Source: Mycobacterium szulgai
GTDB lineage: Bacteria; Actinomycetota; Actinomycetes; Mycobacteriales; Mycobacteriaceae
Reading direction: 5' to 3'
Length of the DNA stretch: 64,000 nucleotides
NCBI RefSeq assembly: GCF_002116635.1
Contig: NZ_LQPW01000086.1
Location: 1-64,000, forward strand
In this document: positions 38,296-46,372 of the stretch, in pieces
How positions within the stretch are numbered: the first letter of the stretch is position 1
How the letters are laid out: every line of letters starts with the position of its first letter
Notes under the pieces: model-generated
Databases searched by the model: none
The model's input: the letters and a program-made list of their open reading frames with translations, nothing else
Told to the model about the DNA's origin: nothing
Made by a program: the position numbers and the translations under genes

Positions 38296-39677
38296 ATGAG
38301 CGACGCTACGGCGCGGTTCGCAGAAATCGTCGGCGATGGCAACCTGCTAACCGGCGACGCGATCCCCGAAGACTATTCACACGACGAGGAACTGACGAGC
38401 CCACCACAGAAACCGCCTACGTCGCCAAGCCGCACAGCGCCGAAGAAGTCGCCGAACTACTCAAAGCAGCCACCGAGCACAAGGTGCCCGTCACGGCCCG
38501 CGGATCCGGCAGCGGCCTATCCGGCGGCGCGCGGCCGCGGAAAGACGGGCTGCTGATCTCGTTCGAGCGGATGAACCAAGTCCTGGAGGTCGACACCACC
38601 AACCAAGTGGCCGTCGTGCAGCCCGGAGTGACGTTGACCGAGCTGGACCACGCGACCCTGGATGCCGGGCTGAGCTACATGGTCCACCCGGGCGAGCTGT
38701 CCTCCAGCGTGGGCGGCAACGTCGGAACAAACGCCGGCGGAATGCGCGCGGTCAAATACGGCGTGGCCCGACACAACGTGCTCGGACTGCAGGCCGTGCT
38801 GCCGACCGGCGAGATCATCCGAACCGGCGGCAAGATCGCCAAGGTATCCACCGGCTACGACCTGACCCAGCTCATCGTCGGCTCCGAAGGCACCCTGGCC
38901 CTGGCCACGGAGGTGATCGTCAAGCTGCATCCGCGCCTGGCCCACAGCGCCACCGTGCTCGCCCCCTTCGCCGACTTCGACCAAGTAATGGCCGCGGTAC
39001 CCAAGGTTCTTGCCGCGGGACTGGTGCCCTACATCCTCGAGTACATCGACAACATGACGATGGCCGCACTCATCCACACGCAGAACCTCGAACTGGGAAT
39101 CCCAGACCGGATCCGCGACAGCTGCCAGGCCTACCTTGTTGTGGCACTTGAGAACCGAACCGCAAGCCGGCTCGAAGAGGATGTCGACACCACCGGCGAA
39201 TTACTTGCCGAACTGGGTGCCGTCGACGCCTATGTGCTCGAAGGCGGCTCGGCACGCAGGCTGATCGAAGCGCGCGAGAAGGCATTCTGGACGCTCAAGG
39301 CCATCGGCGCCGACGACCTGATCGACACCGTGGTACCGCGCGCGGCGATGCCGAAATTCATTGCCGCAGCTCGCGGTTTGGCATCGGCGGCCGGTGGTGC
39401 CGCGGCCGGCTGCGGCCACGCCGGCGACGGCAACGTGCACCTGGCCATCATCTGCAAAGACCCGGATAAAAGGAAGCAGCTGATGACCGACATCTTCGCG
39501 CTGGCAATGGAATTGGGCGGTGCGATCTCCGGCGAACACGGCCTTGGCCGAGCCAAGACCCCTTACTTCGTGGAACTCGAAGATCCAGCCAAAGTTGCGC
39601 TGATGCGCCGCATCAAGCAAAGCTTCGATCCCGCCGGCATCCTCAACCCCGATGTTGTCTTCGTCGCGCCCGACTGA
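38296..39677 (+). pseudogene. FAD-linked oxidase (GlcD/LldD-type, Rv2280-like), frameshifted
   Basis: The gene starts at the ATG 38296 (GAGG upstream; MSDATARFAEIVGDGNLLTG) and runs in one frame to PPQKP, codon CCG at 38413-38415. The continuation AYVAKPHSAEEVAELLKAAT is in a second frame from GCC at 38415-38417. A single missing G (CCG-GCC read as CCGCC) explains it. The rest, to 39677, is an intact FAD-binding and C-terminal domain: TARGSGSGLSGGARP, ELSSSVGGNVGTNAGG, GCGHAGDGNVHLAI and GAISGEHGLGRAKTP. The repaired product would be about 460 residues, as in the family, and would oxidise a 2-hydroxy acid such as D-lactate or glycolate. As given, translation stops early, or restarts at a GTG (38484) without the first part of the FAD domain. 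Confidence 0.88.
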
Positions 39678-39680
39678 AAC

Positions 39681-40934
39681 TCAGTGTCCGCCTTTGTGTT
39701 TCTTGCCCGGATGATTCGGCGCCGGCGCCGGCGCCGGGAGAACCGGGGAGCTGCTGGGCAAGGGCGTTGTTTCGACGACGGCGCTCGTCGGCGGCGGCAT
39801 CGGCGTGGTGGTGGTTACCGGGGTCGGCGGCCCCGACGACGATGAGTCCACCACGAGCAGAATGATCGCCAATACCAGGGCGGCAAGGATGGCCGCCGCC
39901 CAGAGTCTGCGCCGGGGTTCCCCTGCGGACTTGAGTTCCGCGGCAGCCGGCGTGTAGGTCTGCACGGGGGGCAGCGGCACTTCCATGATTCGAGTGCCGT
40001 TCGAAGAGAAGGGATTTGGCCGCGTATCAGCTCCGGCAAGCGCGGCGCGCATCGCATTGGCGTGAGCGAATCGTTGTTTTGGATCGCGCGCCATCGCGCG
40101 TTCGATCGCTGCGGCAAGATTCGGCGGCACGTCCGGACGCAACGCGGCAAGCGGCGGCGGTGTCTCGTTCAAGATCGCACGCGCCAACGCGCCCAGCTCT
40201 TCCTGCGGGAACGGCCGCCGCCCGGTCAGCGCCTCATAACCCACCACGCCTACGGCATACAGGTCGTCGGCCTCATTCGCCGGTTTGGACGCCAACCGGT
40301 CCGGACTCAAATAGGCCATGCTGCCGATGATTTCGCCGGTCTTCGTATATGCGCCGCCGGATGTCTTGGCGATACCGAAATCGGCCAGTTTAGGTTCCCC
40401 GGTGGCGGTGAACAAAATGTTGGCCGGCTTGACGTCGCGATGGAGTATGCCGATGCTGTGCGCCTCGGCAAGGGCACTCAGAATTCCGTCGAGAATGCAC
40501 TGCACGAACGGCACCGATAGCGGTCCCCGAGCGATGTGGTCAGCCAGCGTCACCCCGGGCAGTCGCTCCATCACGATGAACGGCAGCCCTTCGTGCTCGC
40601 CGACGTCGTGCACAACTACGACATGCGGGCCGGTCAGCTGCGCGGCCGCATGCGCCTCGGTCTCGAACCGCAGGCGGCCATCGGCCCTGGCACCACCCAC
40701 CGGGTAGAGCAGCTTGATCGCAACCGGGCGTCCCAATCGCAGGTCCCACCCGTCCCGCACCTCGGCCATCGCGCCCCGGCCCAACACTCCGCCCAGTTCG
40801 TAACGACCGTTGCCCAGAACGGATCCCGACGACGTCGGCACTCGGTCAGTGCACGGCTCGCGCCGACTCTGAGTGTCTTGAATGGTCGTGTGGATCGCCG
40901 CCTCTCGGAAGCTGAACTGGGCAGTGCTTGCCAC
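39681..40934 (-). CDS. Membrane Ser/Thr protein kinase (PknF/PknB-like)
   Basis: 417 residues. The kinase core starts near residue 42: Gly-rich GVLGRGAMAEV, Lys in VAIKLL, catalytic loop HRDVKPAN, and DFG in LADFGIAKT, all intact. A transmembrane helix lies around 341-363 (LWAAAILAALVLAIILLVV), and the outer tail is only about 50 residues, Pro/Ser/Thr-rich and ending GKKHKGGH, without a folded sensor domain. The GTG at 40934 is used; the first 40 residues show nothing conserved, so a later start is possible. It lies 63 bp behind the pseudokinase gene on the same strand and is likely in one operon with it. Confidence 0.87.
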   Translation of the reverse strand: MASTAQFSFREAAIHTTIQDTQSRREPCTDRVPTSSGSVLGNGRYELGGVLGRGAMAEVRDGWDLRLGRPVAIKLLYPVGGARADGRLRFETEAHAAAQLTGPHVVVVHDVGEHEGLPFIVMERLPGVTLADHIARGPLSVPFVQCILDGILSALAEAHSIGILHRDVKPANILFTATGEPKLADFGIAKTSGGAYTKTGEIIGSMAYLSPDRLASKPANEADDLYAVGVVGYEALTGRRPFPQEELGALARAILNETPPPLAALRPDVPPNLAAAIERAMARDPKQRFAHANAMRAALAGADTRPNPFSSNGTRIMEVPLPPVQTYTPAAAELKSAGEPRRRLWAAAILAALVLAIILLVVDSSSSGPPTPVTTTTPMPPPTSAVVETTPLPSSSPVLPAPAPAPNHPGKKHKGGH

Positions 40935-40997
40935 ATCGGTTATCCAACTTCTGTGAACCGAAACGTAAAAAGCCCCGCTTGTTGACCCGCTGGTCGA

Positions 40998-42134
40998 CTA
41001 AGAACCAGCCGAGGCGTATTGCAATACCGGCTCCGCCGAGTCGACGTGGCCGTTGCTCACTATGGTCAGCCGCTCGGGCCGCACCTGATACCGGACGCCG
41101 TTTGCTGGATTGGTCACATCGAACCCACCCGAGGCGCGCACGGCGTTGGTGAGTTCGATGTTGGCCCCATCACGGAGCCGCTCGCCGCGGTAGTAAAAGC
41201 TGCCGGGCCCGGCCTGACACACCACCGCGAGCGACTGGGCGGTTCGTACCACTGCCGCCGGCGGATTTCCCGGGTCGCAACGCGCCGAATGACCGACGAA
41301 TCCGAGTCCGTCGGCGCCCTGCACGGGGCGCGAGAGCGACGGCATCGTCGTCGTGGGAGCCGGTACCGCCGGCGGCGCGGCCGGCGCCGCTTCCGGGCGG
41401 TGGGCCATCTGGCCGATCGCCGCTATCACCGCCAGGACAACCGCGACGCCCAGGATCAGCACCGCCGCCGCGGTCAGTATCAGTGGTATCCGCCCAGATC
41501 GCGCCCGCCGCGGCAGCAGCGCTCCCGGCAAATACGGGCCGTAACCGGTGTCATCGGGGGTCTGCTGCACGGTCTCCAACGGGCGAGTGTCGGTCGGCCC
41601 CGATGAGGCCGCCGCGCGAGCCGCGGCAGCCAGCTCACCCGCCGACGAAAACCTCTCCGCCGGATCTTTGGCCAGACCGTGCGCAATCACGTCATTGAAG
41701 GCCCGACCGATTCCCCGGCGCATGATGCTCGGCCGCGGCGGCGGTGCGAACAAGTGCGCGTCAATCACCTCTTGCGGGTGCTCACCCCGAAACGGCGGCC
41801 AGCCGGTAAGGCACTCGTAGAGCACGCAGGCCAGTGCGTAGACGTCGGTTTGCGGCCCAACGCGCCCGCCCACGAACCATTCGGGCGCCAGGTAGCTCGG
41901 GTAGCCACCGGGGTGCGCACTGCCGAACTCGACGAGATGGGCCAACCCGTCGGCGCTGAACCGGATGTTCTCTGGCCTGACGTTGCGGTGCAGCTGCCCC
42001 GCGGCATGCGCGGCATCCAAGGCGGCCGCTACCTGCGCGATGATCCACACCGCCCGCGCGGGGTCAAGCGGGCCGTGCTCGCGTAGCTGATCCTTCAGGC
42101 TGGCGCCGTGGACTCGCCCGAACGGCGACGACAT
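40998..42134 (-). CDS. Kinase-like membrane protein lacking the N-lobe (pseudokinase)
   Basis: 378 residues. The protein begins within the kinase fold: the Gly-rich loop and the ATP-anchoring Lys are absent, and only 80 bp separate the start from the upstream TetR gene, so they are not hidden upstream. The catalytic loop reads HRNVRPEN (Asn51 for Asp, Arg53 for Lys) and the DFG is EFG (Glu69), while the scaffold APEW, DVYALACVLYECLTG and GLAKDPAERF are kept. One membrane helix (216-241) leads to an outer domain of about 120 residues with two cysteines. The ATG at 42134 has GAGGA 6 bases before it; another ATG 6 bases upstream is possible. Catalysis is very unlikely; a binding or regulatory role beside the active kinase is an inference. 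Confidence 0.85.
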   Translation of the reverse strand: MSSPFGRVHGASLKDQLREHGPLDPARAVWIIAQVAAALDAAHAAGQLHRNVRPENIRFSADGLAHLVEFGSAHPGGYPSYLAPEWFVGGRVGPQTDVYALACVLYECLTGWPPFRGEHPQEVIDAHLFAPPPRPSIMRRGIGRAFNDVIAHGLAKDPAERFSSAGELAAAARAAASSGPTDTRPLETVQQTPDDTGYGPYLPGALLPRRARSGRIPLILTAAAVLILGVAVVLAVIAAIGQMAHRPEAAPAAPPAVPAPTTTMPSLSRPVQGADGLGFVGHSARCDPGNPPAAVVRTAQSLAVVCQAGPGSFYYRGERLRDGANIELTNAVRASGGFDVTNPANGVRYQVRPERLTIVSNGHVDSAEPVLQYASAGS

Positions 42135-42214
42135 TGACATTCCTCTCGTTGCTTTCTGAGACAATCGGGCGCTCCCAGGGTTCCCGAATCACCCGATCGC
42201 CTAACCCGCGGGAT

Positions 42215-42805
42215 TCAGGCAAGCAATTGCGTAACGACGCCGGCAATGATGTCTTGCGGGTCCTGCTCGATGCCGACACCGCGCAGCTCGCCACCGATGG
42301 CAAGAGCCGCGACGCCGTGCACCAGCGACCACAACGGCGCGGCCGCCTCTCGCGGGTCCTGTCCCTCGAAGATCCCCGATTCCTGGCACTTTGTCACCGC
42401 GTCCAGGAGGTCACCGAACGCCTGCTGGGCGGCCGACGCCAGCGCCGCGTGGTCGGCTTTGGTGAGCTCGGCGCCGAACATGACCCGGTAGTGGTCGGGG
42501 TGGCCGATCGCCCAGCGCACATAGGCCGCCCCGAGCTCGATGACCCGGCACTTAGGATCCGCCGCCGCCCGGGCGGCGGCGTCGAGCTCGGTGTGCAGAT
42601 CGTGAAATCCCTGCTCGGCGACGGTGGCCAGTAGCTCAGCCTTGTCAGCGAAGTGCCGGTAGGGCGCCGCGGCGCTCACACCGGCGCGCCGTGCCGCCTC
42701 GGTGAGCGTGAAGCCCTTCGGTCCCTTCTCGGCCACCAATGACAATGCCGCGTCGGTAAGCGCGCGTTTGAGATCGCCGTGGTGGTAGCTGTCCCGGGCT
42801 GCCAT
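42215..42805 (-). CDS. TetR/AcrR family transcriptional regulator
   Basis: 196 residues. The N-terminal helix-turn-helix (GFTLTEAARRAGVSAAAPYRHFADKAELLATVA) is classic TetR; the rest is helical and matches the C-terminal WHG-type domain (TetR_C_33-like). The ATG at 42803-42805 was chosen because the HTH follows at the normal distance and longer versions would read through the operator. Clear inverted repeats in the divergent 61-bp region suggest autoregulation together with control of the DUF1707 gene. Ligand is unknown. Confidence 0.88.
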   Translation of the reverse strand: MAARDSYHHGDLKRALTDAALSLVAEKGPKGFTLTEAARRAGVSAAAPYRHFADKAELLATVAEQGFHDLHTELDAAARAAADPKCRVIELGAAYVRWAIGHPDHYRVMFGAELTKADHAALASAAQQAFGDLLDAVTKCQESGIFEGQDPREAAAPLWSLVHGVAALAIGGELRGVGIEQDPQDIIAGVVTQLLA

Positions 42806-42813
42806 GTTGACGA

Positions 42814-42849
42814 CATTAACATTGCGGTATATGTTAATGCTATTAACAT
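42814..42849. promoter_or_regulatory. TetR-type operator with three half-sites
   Basis: CATTAACAT (42814-42822) is the exact reverse complement of ATGTTAATG (42831-42839), spacer 8 bases. The second arm also pairs with ATTAACAT (42842-42849) across 3 bases, giving ATGTTAAT-GCT-ATTAACAT. Three half-sites in 36 bp between the divergent TetR and DUF1707 starts are best read as the operator of the TetR gene. Confidence 0.75.
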
Positions 42850-42866
42850 CTTTGAGTGGGGTTGCC

Positions 42867-43295
42867 ATGAATAAACAACTTCAAGCCGAATCGACCCGCG
42901 CCGGCGACCATGACCGGCAAAAGACCGCCGCGTTGCTGGGCCAGGCACTGGCACAGGGCTATCTGCAGCTGGACGAATACGAGGAGCGTCTGCAACGCGC
43001 ATTCCAGACACAGGTAACCGGCGAACTACGCGGCGTTCTCGCCGATCTGCCCCTCGATCGCATCCGGCGTGCCGATCCGCGCCGTCGCGCCGCGCGGGTG
43101 GCCGCGGCCCGCCGGGCGGTCCGCATCCATCTGGGCGCCTACCTCGCGATGGTCGCGGTCGTGCTCGCGGTCTGGGCCGCGGTTGCCGCGACGACGGATG
43201 CCACCTACTTCTGGCCGATATGGCCGATTCTCGGTGGCGCTATCGGATTCATCAGCCACGCGTGTTGCCCGCCAAGACAATTCGTCGCACGTTGA
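42867..43295 (+). CDS. DUF1707 (SHOCT-like) protein with 2TM domain
   Basis: 142 residues. Residues about 10-60 (HDRQKTAALLGQALAQGYLQ, then LDEYEERLQRAF) match the DUF1707 helical domain found at the N-terminus of many actinobacterial membrane proteins. Two hydrophobic segments follow (LGAYLAMVAVVLAVWAAVAA and FWPIWPILGGAIGFISHACC), a 2TM unit. The ATG at 42867 is 18 bp from the nearest operator half-site. Control by the divergent TetR protein is likely. Molecular role unknown. Confidence 0.8.
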   Translation: MNKQLQAESTRAGDHDRQKTAALLGQALAQGYLQLDEYEERLQRAFQTQVTGELRGVLADLPLDRIRRADPRRRAARVAAARRAVRIHLGAYLAMVAVVLAVWAAVAATTDATYFWPIWPILGGAIGFISHACCPPRQFVAR

Positions 43296-43362
43296 CCGAT
43301 GACCGTCTACATTCGCGACACCACACCGCGTCCGTGACCATACCTAAAGTCATGTTTGGCGG

Positions 43363-43609
43363 ATGACCGCCATCGTGGCCGGCATCACCGACGCACTCGT
43401 TCACCGTCTCGCCGAGCGGGCGCAGGAGGCCGAGGAGCTGCGCAGGCTGCGCGGTCCGCGCTGATGCTCGCCTGGCCGCCGCCCGTATCGTCAGGGAATC
43501 ACGCGCCGTCATCGGCCTATTGCTGGAGGCGTCTGGCGCTAGCGCACACTTCCTGAGCAGCCCGCTGCAACGAGCCAAAAGCGACGTCGACGTGCTCAGC
43601 CGGGGATGA
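43363..43609 (+). pseudogene. Remnant of an HsaA-like flavin-dependent monooxygenase (acyl-CoA dehydrogenase fold)
   Basis: The 380-bp gap 43296-43675 contains two short segments in different frames. The first (43363-43464) reads ITDALVHRLAERAQEAEELR and ends at a TGA. The second (43463-43609) reads RIVRESRAVIGLLLEASGAS followed by SSPLQRAKSDVDVLSRG. These resemble the beginning (IxxLLPxIRDRAQxTEDLRRL) and the end (SIxxLFEASGATA...PIQRFWRDAHAG) of HsaA-type monooxygenases, with about 300 residues missing between. I interpret it as a gene with a large internal deletion. Homology is judged from remembered family sequence. Confidence 0.6.
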
Positions 43610-43675
43610 CGACGTCAGCCGAGAACTGGCCGGCGCCTTGGCAATTGGGCTCAAGATTTCACCCACCACAGTGGT

Positions 43676-44371
43676 CTAGCGCCCGCTGGTCAGCCGCTCC
43701 ACATCGACGACCTCACCACGATTGATGCTCACCCAATCGCGTCCATCGAGGTAGGGCCGCAGGCTGCGGCCGATGAGTTCGGCGTCGGCCGCGGTCTTGG
43801 GCCGCTGCAGCTCGTAAACGTGCGGCAGCGCGGCCATGCCCGTGACGACATCCCACAGTTTCAAGGCGGCGGGCCCGGTCGGCGGGTCCACCAGCACCGG
43901 CCCAAACAGGCACTGCCCGTCCATGAACAGCGTCGGCACCCCGAAGCCGGCCGCATCGACGACGCGCTGATGCTCGGTGCGCACCTCATCGTGGGTGGTC
44001 GAATCCGCAAGTGCCGCATCAAGAATCGCCGCATCGACGCCGATATCGCCCAGCAGGCGGCGTGCCACCTCAGGATCGTGGGGCTTGCCGCCCAGGGTGT
44101 GCAGTTCGCGACCGATCACGGCGTACCACCGGTCGAGCAACGCCATATCCCTGCGGCGCAATAGCACGCCGATGCGCATCAGGGACCAGCCGTAGGACCA
44201 GTCTCGCTCCCAAGGGTGTTTCTTGCCTTCGACGCGGTTGATCTCCTCCAGGCTGAAGAAGCGCCAATTGATGGTGATGCCCAACTGCTCGCGCACATCG
44301 CGAATCCAAAGCGACGTTTGATACGCGAACGGGCACATCGGGTCGAAGTGGAAATCCACGCTGCTGCTCAT
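43676..44371 (-). CDS. DsbA-family thioredoxin-fold protein
   Basis: 231 residues. The N-terminal strand and active-site loop read [18 protein letters not shown], and the cis-Pro region is [10 protein letters not shown]. The usual CxxC is reduced to a single Cys (CPF). This fits the FrnE/HCCA-isomerase branch and the mycobacterial mycothiol-dependent reductase type, not periplasmic DsbA. No signal peptide is present, so the protein acts in the cytoplasm. Possible activities are mycothiol-linked reduction or isomerisation of a small molecule; none can be chosen from the sequence. Confidence 0.82.
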   Translation of the reverse strand: MSSSVDFHFDPMCPFAYQTSLWIRDVREQLGITINWRFFSLEEINRVEGKKHPWERDWSYGWSLMRIGVLLRRRDMALLDRWYAVIGRELHTLGGKPHDPEVARRLLGDIGVDAAILDAALADSTTHDEVRTEHQRVVDAAGFGVPTLFMDGQCLFGPVLVDPPTGPAALKLWDVVTGMAALPHVYELQRPKTAADAELIGRSLRPYLDGRDWVSINRGEVVDVERLTSGR

Positions 44372-44397
44372 CAGGTTATTGTGCTCCCGCTCAGCGG

Positions 44398-44615
44398 TTA
44401 GGAAGCCGACTTGCGGCGGACTCCGGGGGCGCGGTAGACGAAGACCGGCTCGACCGGAAAGGCGAGCTTCGTGGTGGGCCGCACGGTGAGCACCTCGTCG
44501 GGGACCTTGCGTTTGTAGTTCAGCTTGCTGGTGCCGCTATAGGCGCGGTCCACCGCGGCCAGGTTGATCAGGCCCTTGCATGTAATGGTCGCGATTCCCG
44601 GCCAGCGCGGTCCCA
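44398..44615 (-). other. Orphan C-terminal coding fragment
   Basis: Between the DsbA-like gene and the chagasin-like gene, the minus strand carries about 70 codons with protein-like composition, including ATITCKGLINLAAVDRAY and [20 protein letters not shown], ending in a TAA. There is no start codon of its own with a ribosome site, and the open frame continues only into the neighbouring gene's 3' end in a different frame. It looks like the tail of a lost gene. I could not name the family. Confidence 0.4.
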
Positions 44616-45053
44616 CTACTTGACCGTGACGTTCGCGGTGAACGTACACGTCGGCGTGGGGTCGCTGCCCACGATGCTGGCGTAGTCCGCAGAGATCGTC
44701 GTCGTCCCGGTTTTCACTACGTTGAACGTCCACACCTCGTTGCCGGGTGCTCCCATCCGATCGGTGTGTTCGTGCTGGTACTCGTGGCTGTACTGCTTGA
44801 GGATCGCCGGATCCCCGATCTTCGGGTCAGCCGTCCAGCGGTAGGGAGTGCTGTGATTCGACCCCAACGAAATCTTGAGCGTATCGCCGACCGACAGCGT
44901 GACGTCTCTGCTGATCGAACGCTGATTCAACACATCGTCCATCGACACGTCGATGGATTTGGTCGCCGCGTGGCCTTTGCTGGAGCAGCCGATCACCCCC
45001 ACTGCAACCAGTGCGATGAACATGGCGACGGCAACGATGAGCCTTGTCTTCAC
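44616..45053 (-). CDS. Lipoprotein with chagasin-like (I42) protease-inhibitor fold
   Basis: 145 residues. The signal peptide ends in VGVIGC, with Cys23 as lipidation site. The mature domain has the inhibitor-I42 order: LSVGDTLKISLGSNHSTPYRW (loop corresponding to NPTTG-F/Y), GAPGNEVWTFNV (GxxG loop), and a Cys-containing end CTFTANVTV. The canonical RPW loop is not seen. I42 proteins inhibit papain-type cysteine proteases; in a mycobacterium this could act on host or competitor proteases, or the fold may serve another role. Confidence 0.75.
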   Translation of the reverse strand: MKTRLIVAVAMFIALVAVGVIGCSSKGHAATKSIDVSMDDVLNQRSISRDVTLSVGDTLKISLGSNHSTPYRWTADPKIGDPAILKQYSHEYQHEHTDRMGAPGNEVWTFNVVKTGTTTISADYASIVGSDPTPTCTFTANVTVK

Positions 45054-45173
45054 GGGGATCTAATATTCCACGTCCACCAAGGAGATTGGAGGTGAACACG
45101 CGCTGCGGCCGACGCGTCGCGACTTTCCCCCGACCAGCCCCATTTCTGCGCAGCTGTCCGGTAGCTTCTAGGC

Positions 45174-46250
45174 GTGTTTGGCATCATCCGGCCCTGCCGG
45201 CACCGGCTCGGCGGCGAACTCACCGCGGCCTGGCGAGCGCAATTGTGCGGCCTGTGCCTGGCCCTGCGCGACGAATACGGCCAGACCGCGCGCATCGCCA
45301 CGAACTACGACGGGCTGGTGGTCTCGCTGCTGGTCGAGGCGCAGTCGCAGGCAGAGCCCGGGCGACGGACGGCCGGGCCGTGCCCGTTGCGCGGGATGAA
45401 ACGCGCCGACGTGGCAACCGGTGAGTGCGTGCGACTGGCCGCGGTGGTGTCGTTGGCGCTTGCCGCGGCGCGGGTGCGCGATCACGTCGACGACCGCGAC
45501 GGCCTGGTCGGTGCGGTCGGGGTGCGGCCCGCGGCCCGGCGCGTCGCCGAGCGTTGGGTGCGCCAGGGCACCGAAACCGGTCATAGCCTGGGGTTCGACA
45601 CCGGCGTGCTGGTGGCCGCGATGGACCGCCAAACCGGACTCGAATCCACTGCGGGGCCGGGCACTTCGCTATTGGCGGTCACCGAGCCGACCGAGACGGC
45701 CGTCGCCGCGGCGTTCGCCCACACCGCCGTATTGGCCGGCCGCCCGGCCAATGAGGCGCCGCTGCGCGAGGTCGGGCAACTGTTCGGGCGGGTGGCGCAC
45801 CTTCTTGACGCGGTCGAGGACTACCACGACGACGTCGCCCACGGAAAGTGGAATCCGTTGGCCGCCACCGAAACTCCCATCGCCGAAGTTCGTGCGCTAT
45901 GCGACGACGCGGTGCTCGGCATCGAACTGGCACTGGCCGACGTGGACTTCACCGACGGCCGTCTGCCCCACCGGCTGCTGACGCGTGAGGTGCGCCGCGC
46001 GGTTGCTCGCACTTTCACTGCGCGCGAAGGAACACCGCACGGCCAGCAGGAGGGCATCAACTTCGGCGCGCCGGCGATGGGCGCCTACCCGGGGGCTCCC
46101 GGCGAGATCCCGGCCGAGCCGCAACGCAAACAGGGATGCTGGAACACCTGCACCGACGCCTGCTGCTGTGACTGCGAATGTGATTGCTGCTGTGACAGCT
46201 GCTGCGATGGCGATTGCTGTGACTGCGGAGACTGCTGCGACTGTTCGTAA
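45174..46250 (+). CDS. DUF5685 family protein with extreme cysteine-rich C-terminus
   Basis: 358 residues. The N-terminal part is helical with LCGLCLALRDEYGQTARIATNY and CPLRGMKR, the block I associate with DUF5685. HLLDAVEDYHDDVAHGKWNP in the middle has an acid/His-rich metal-site look (DAVEDxxxD). The last 38 residues contain 18 cysteines, mostly as CC, CCC and DC units (DCCCDSCCDGDCCDC). GTG start at 45174. Such a tail suggests metal clusters or metal storage. Related families include oxygenase or prenyltransferase-like helical proteins, but no function is known. The gene is 123 bp upstream of the antiporter, same strand. Confidence 0.8.
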   Translation: MFGIIRPCRHRLGGELTAAWRAQLCGLCLALRDEYGQTARIATNYDGLVVSLLVEAQSQAEPGRRTAGPCPLRGMKRADVATGECVRLAAVVSLALAAARVRDHVDDRDGLVGAVGVRPAARRVAERWVRQGTETGHSLGFDTGVLVAAMDRQTGLESTAGPGTSLLAVTEPTETAVAAAFAHTAVLAGRPANEAPLREVGQLFGRVAHLLDAVEDYHDDVAHGKWNPLAATETPIAEVRALCDDAVLGIELALADVDFTDGRLPHRLLTREVRRAVARTFTAREGTPHGQQEGINFGAPAMGAYPGAPGEIPAEPQRKQGCWNTCTDACCCDCECDCCCDSCCDGDCCDCGDCCDCS

Positions 46251-46372
46251 CCGGCCCGGCCACAGCCCCGGGTTGGCGTGATACCGCGTTTCAGCTTCGG
46301 CTCAGGCCTCATGCCGCGGGGCCAATGTGACCGCAAGCCGGTGCCGAACTCCGCGTACGGCAGGATGGTCGA

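Noticed and set aside
45092..45424. + strand frame with good ribosome sites (AAGGAG, GGAGG) before a GTG at 45092
   Set aside because: The translation is Arg/Pro/Ala-rich and mostly overlaps the DUF5685 gene. I keep only the possibility of a leader, without support.
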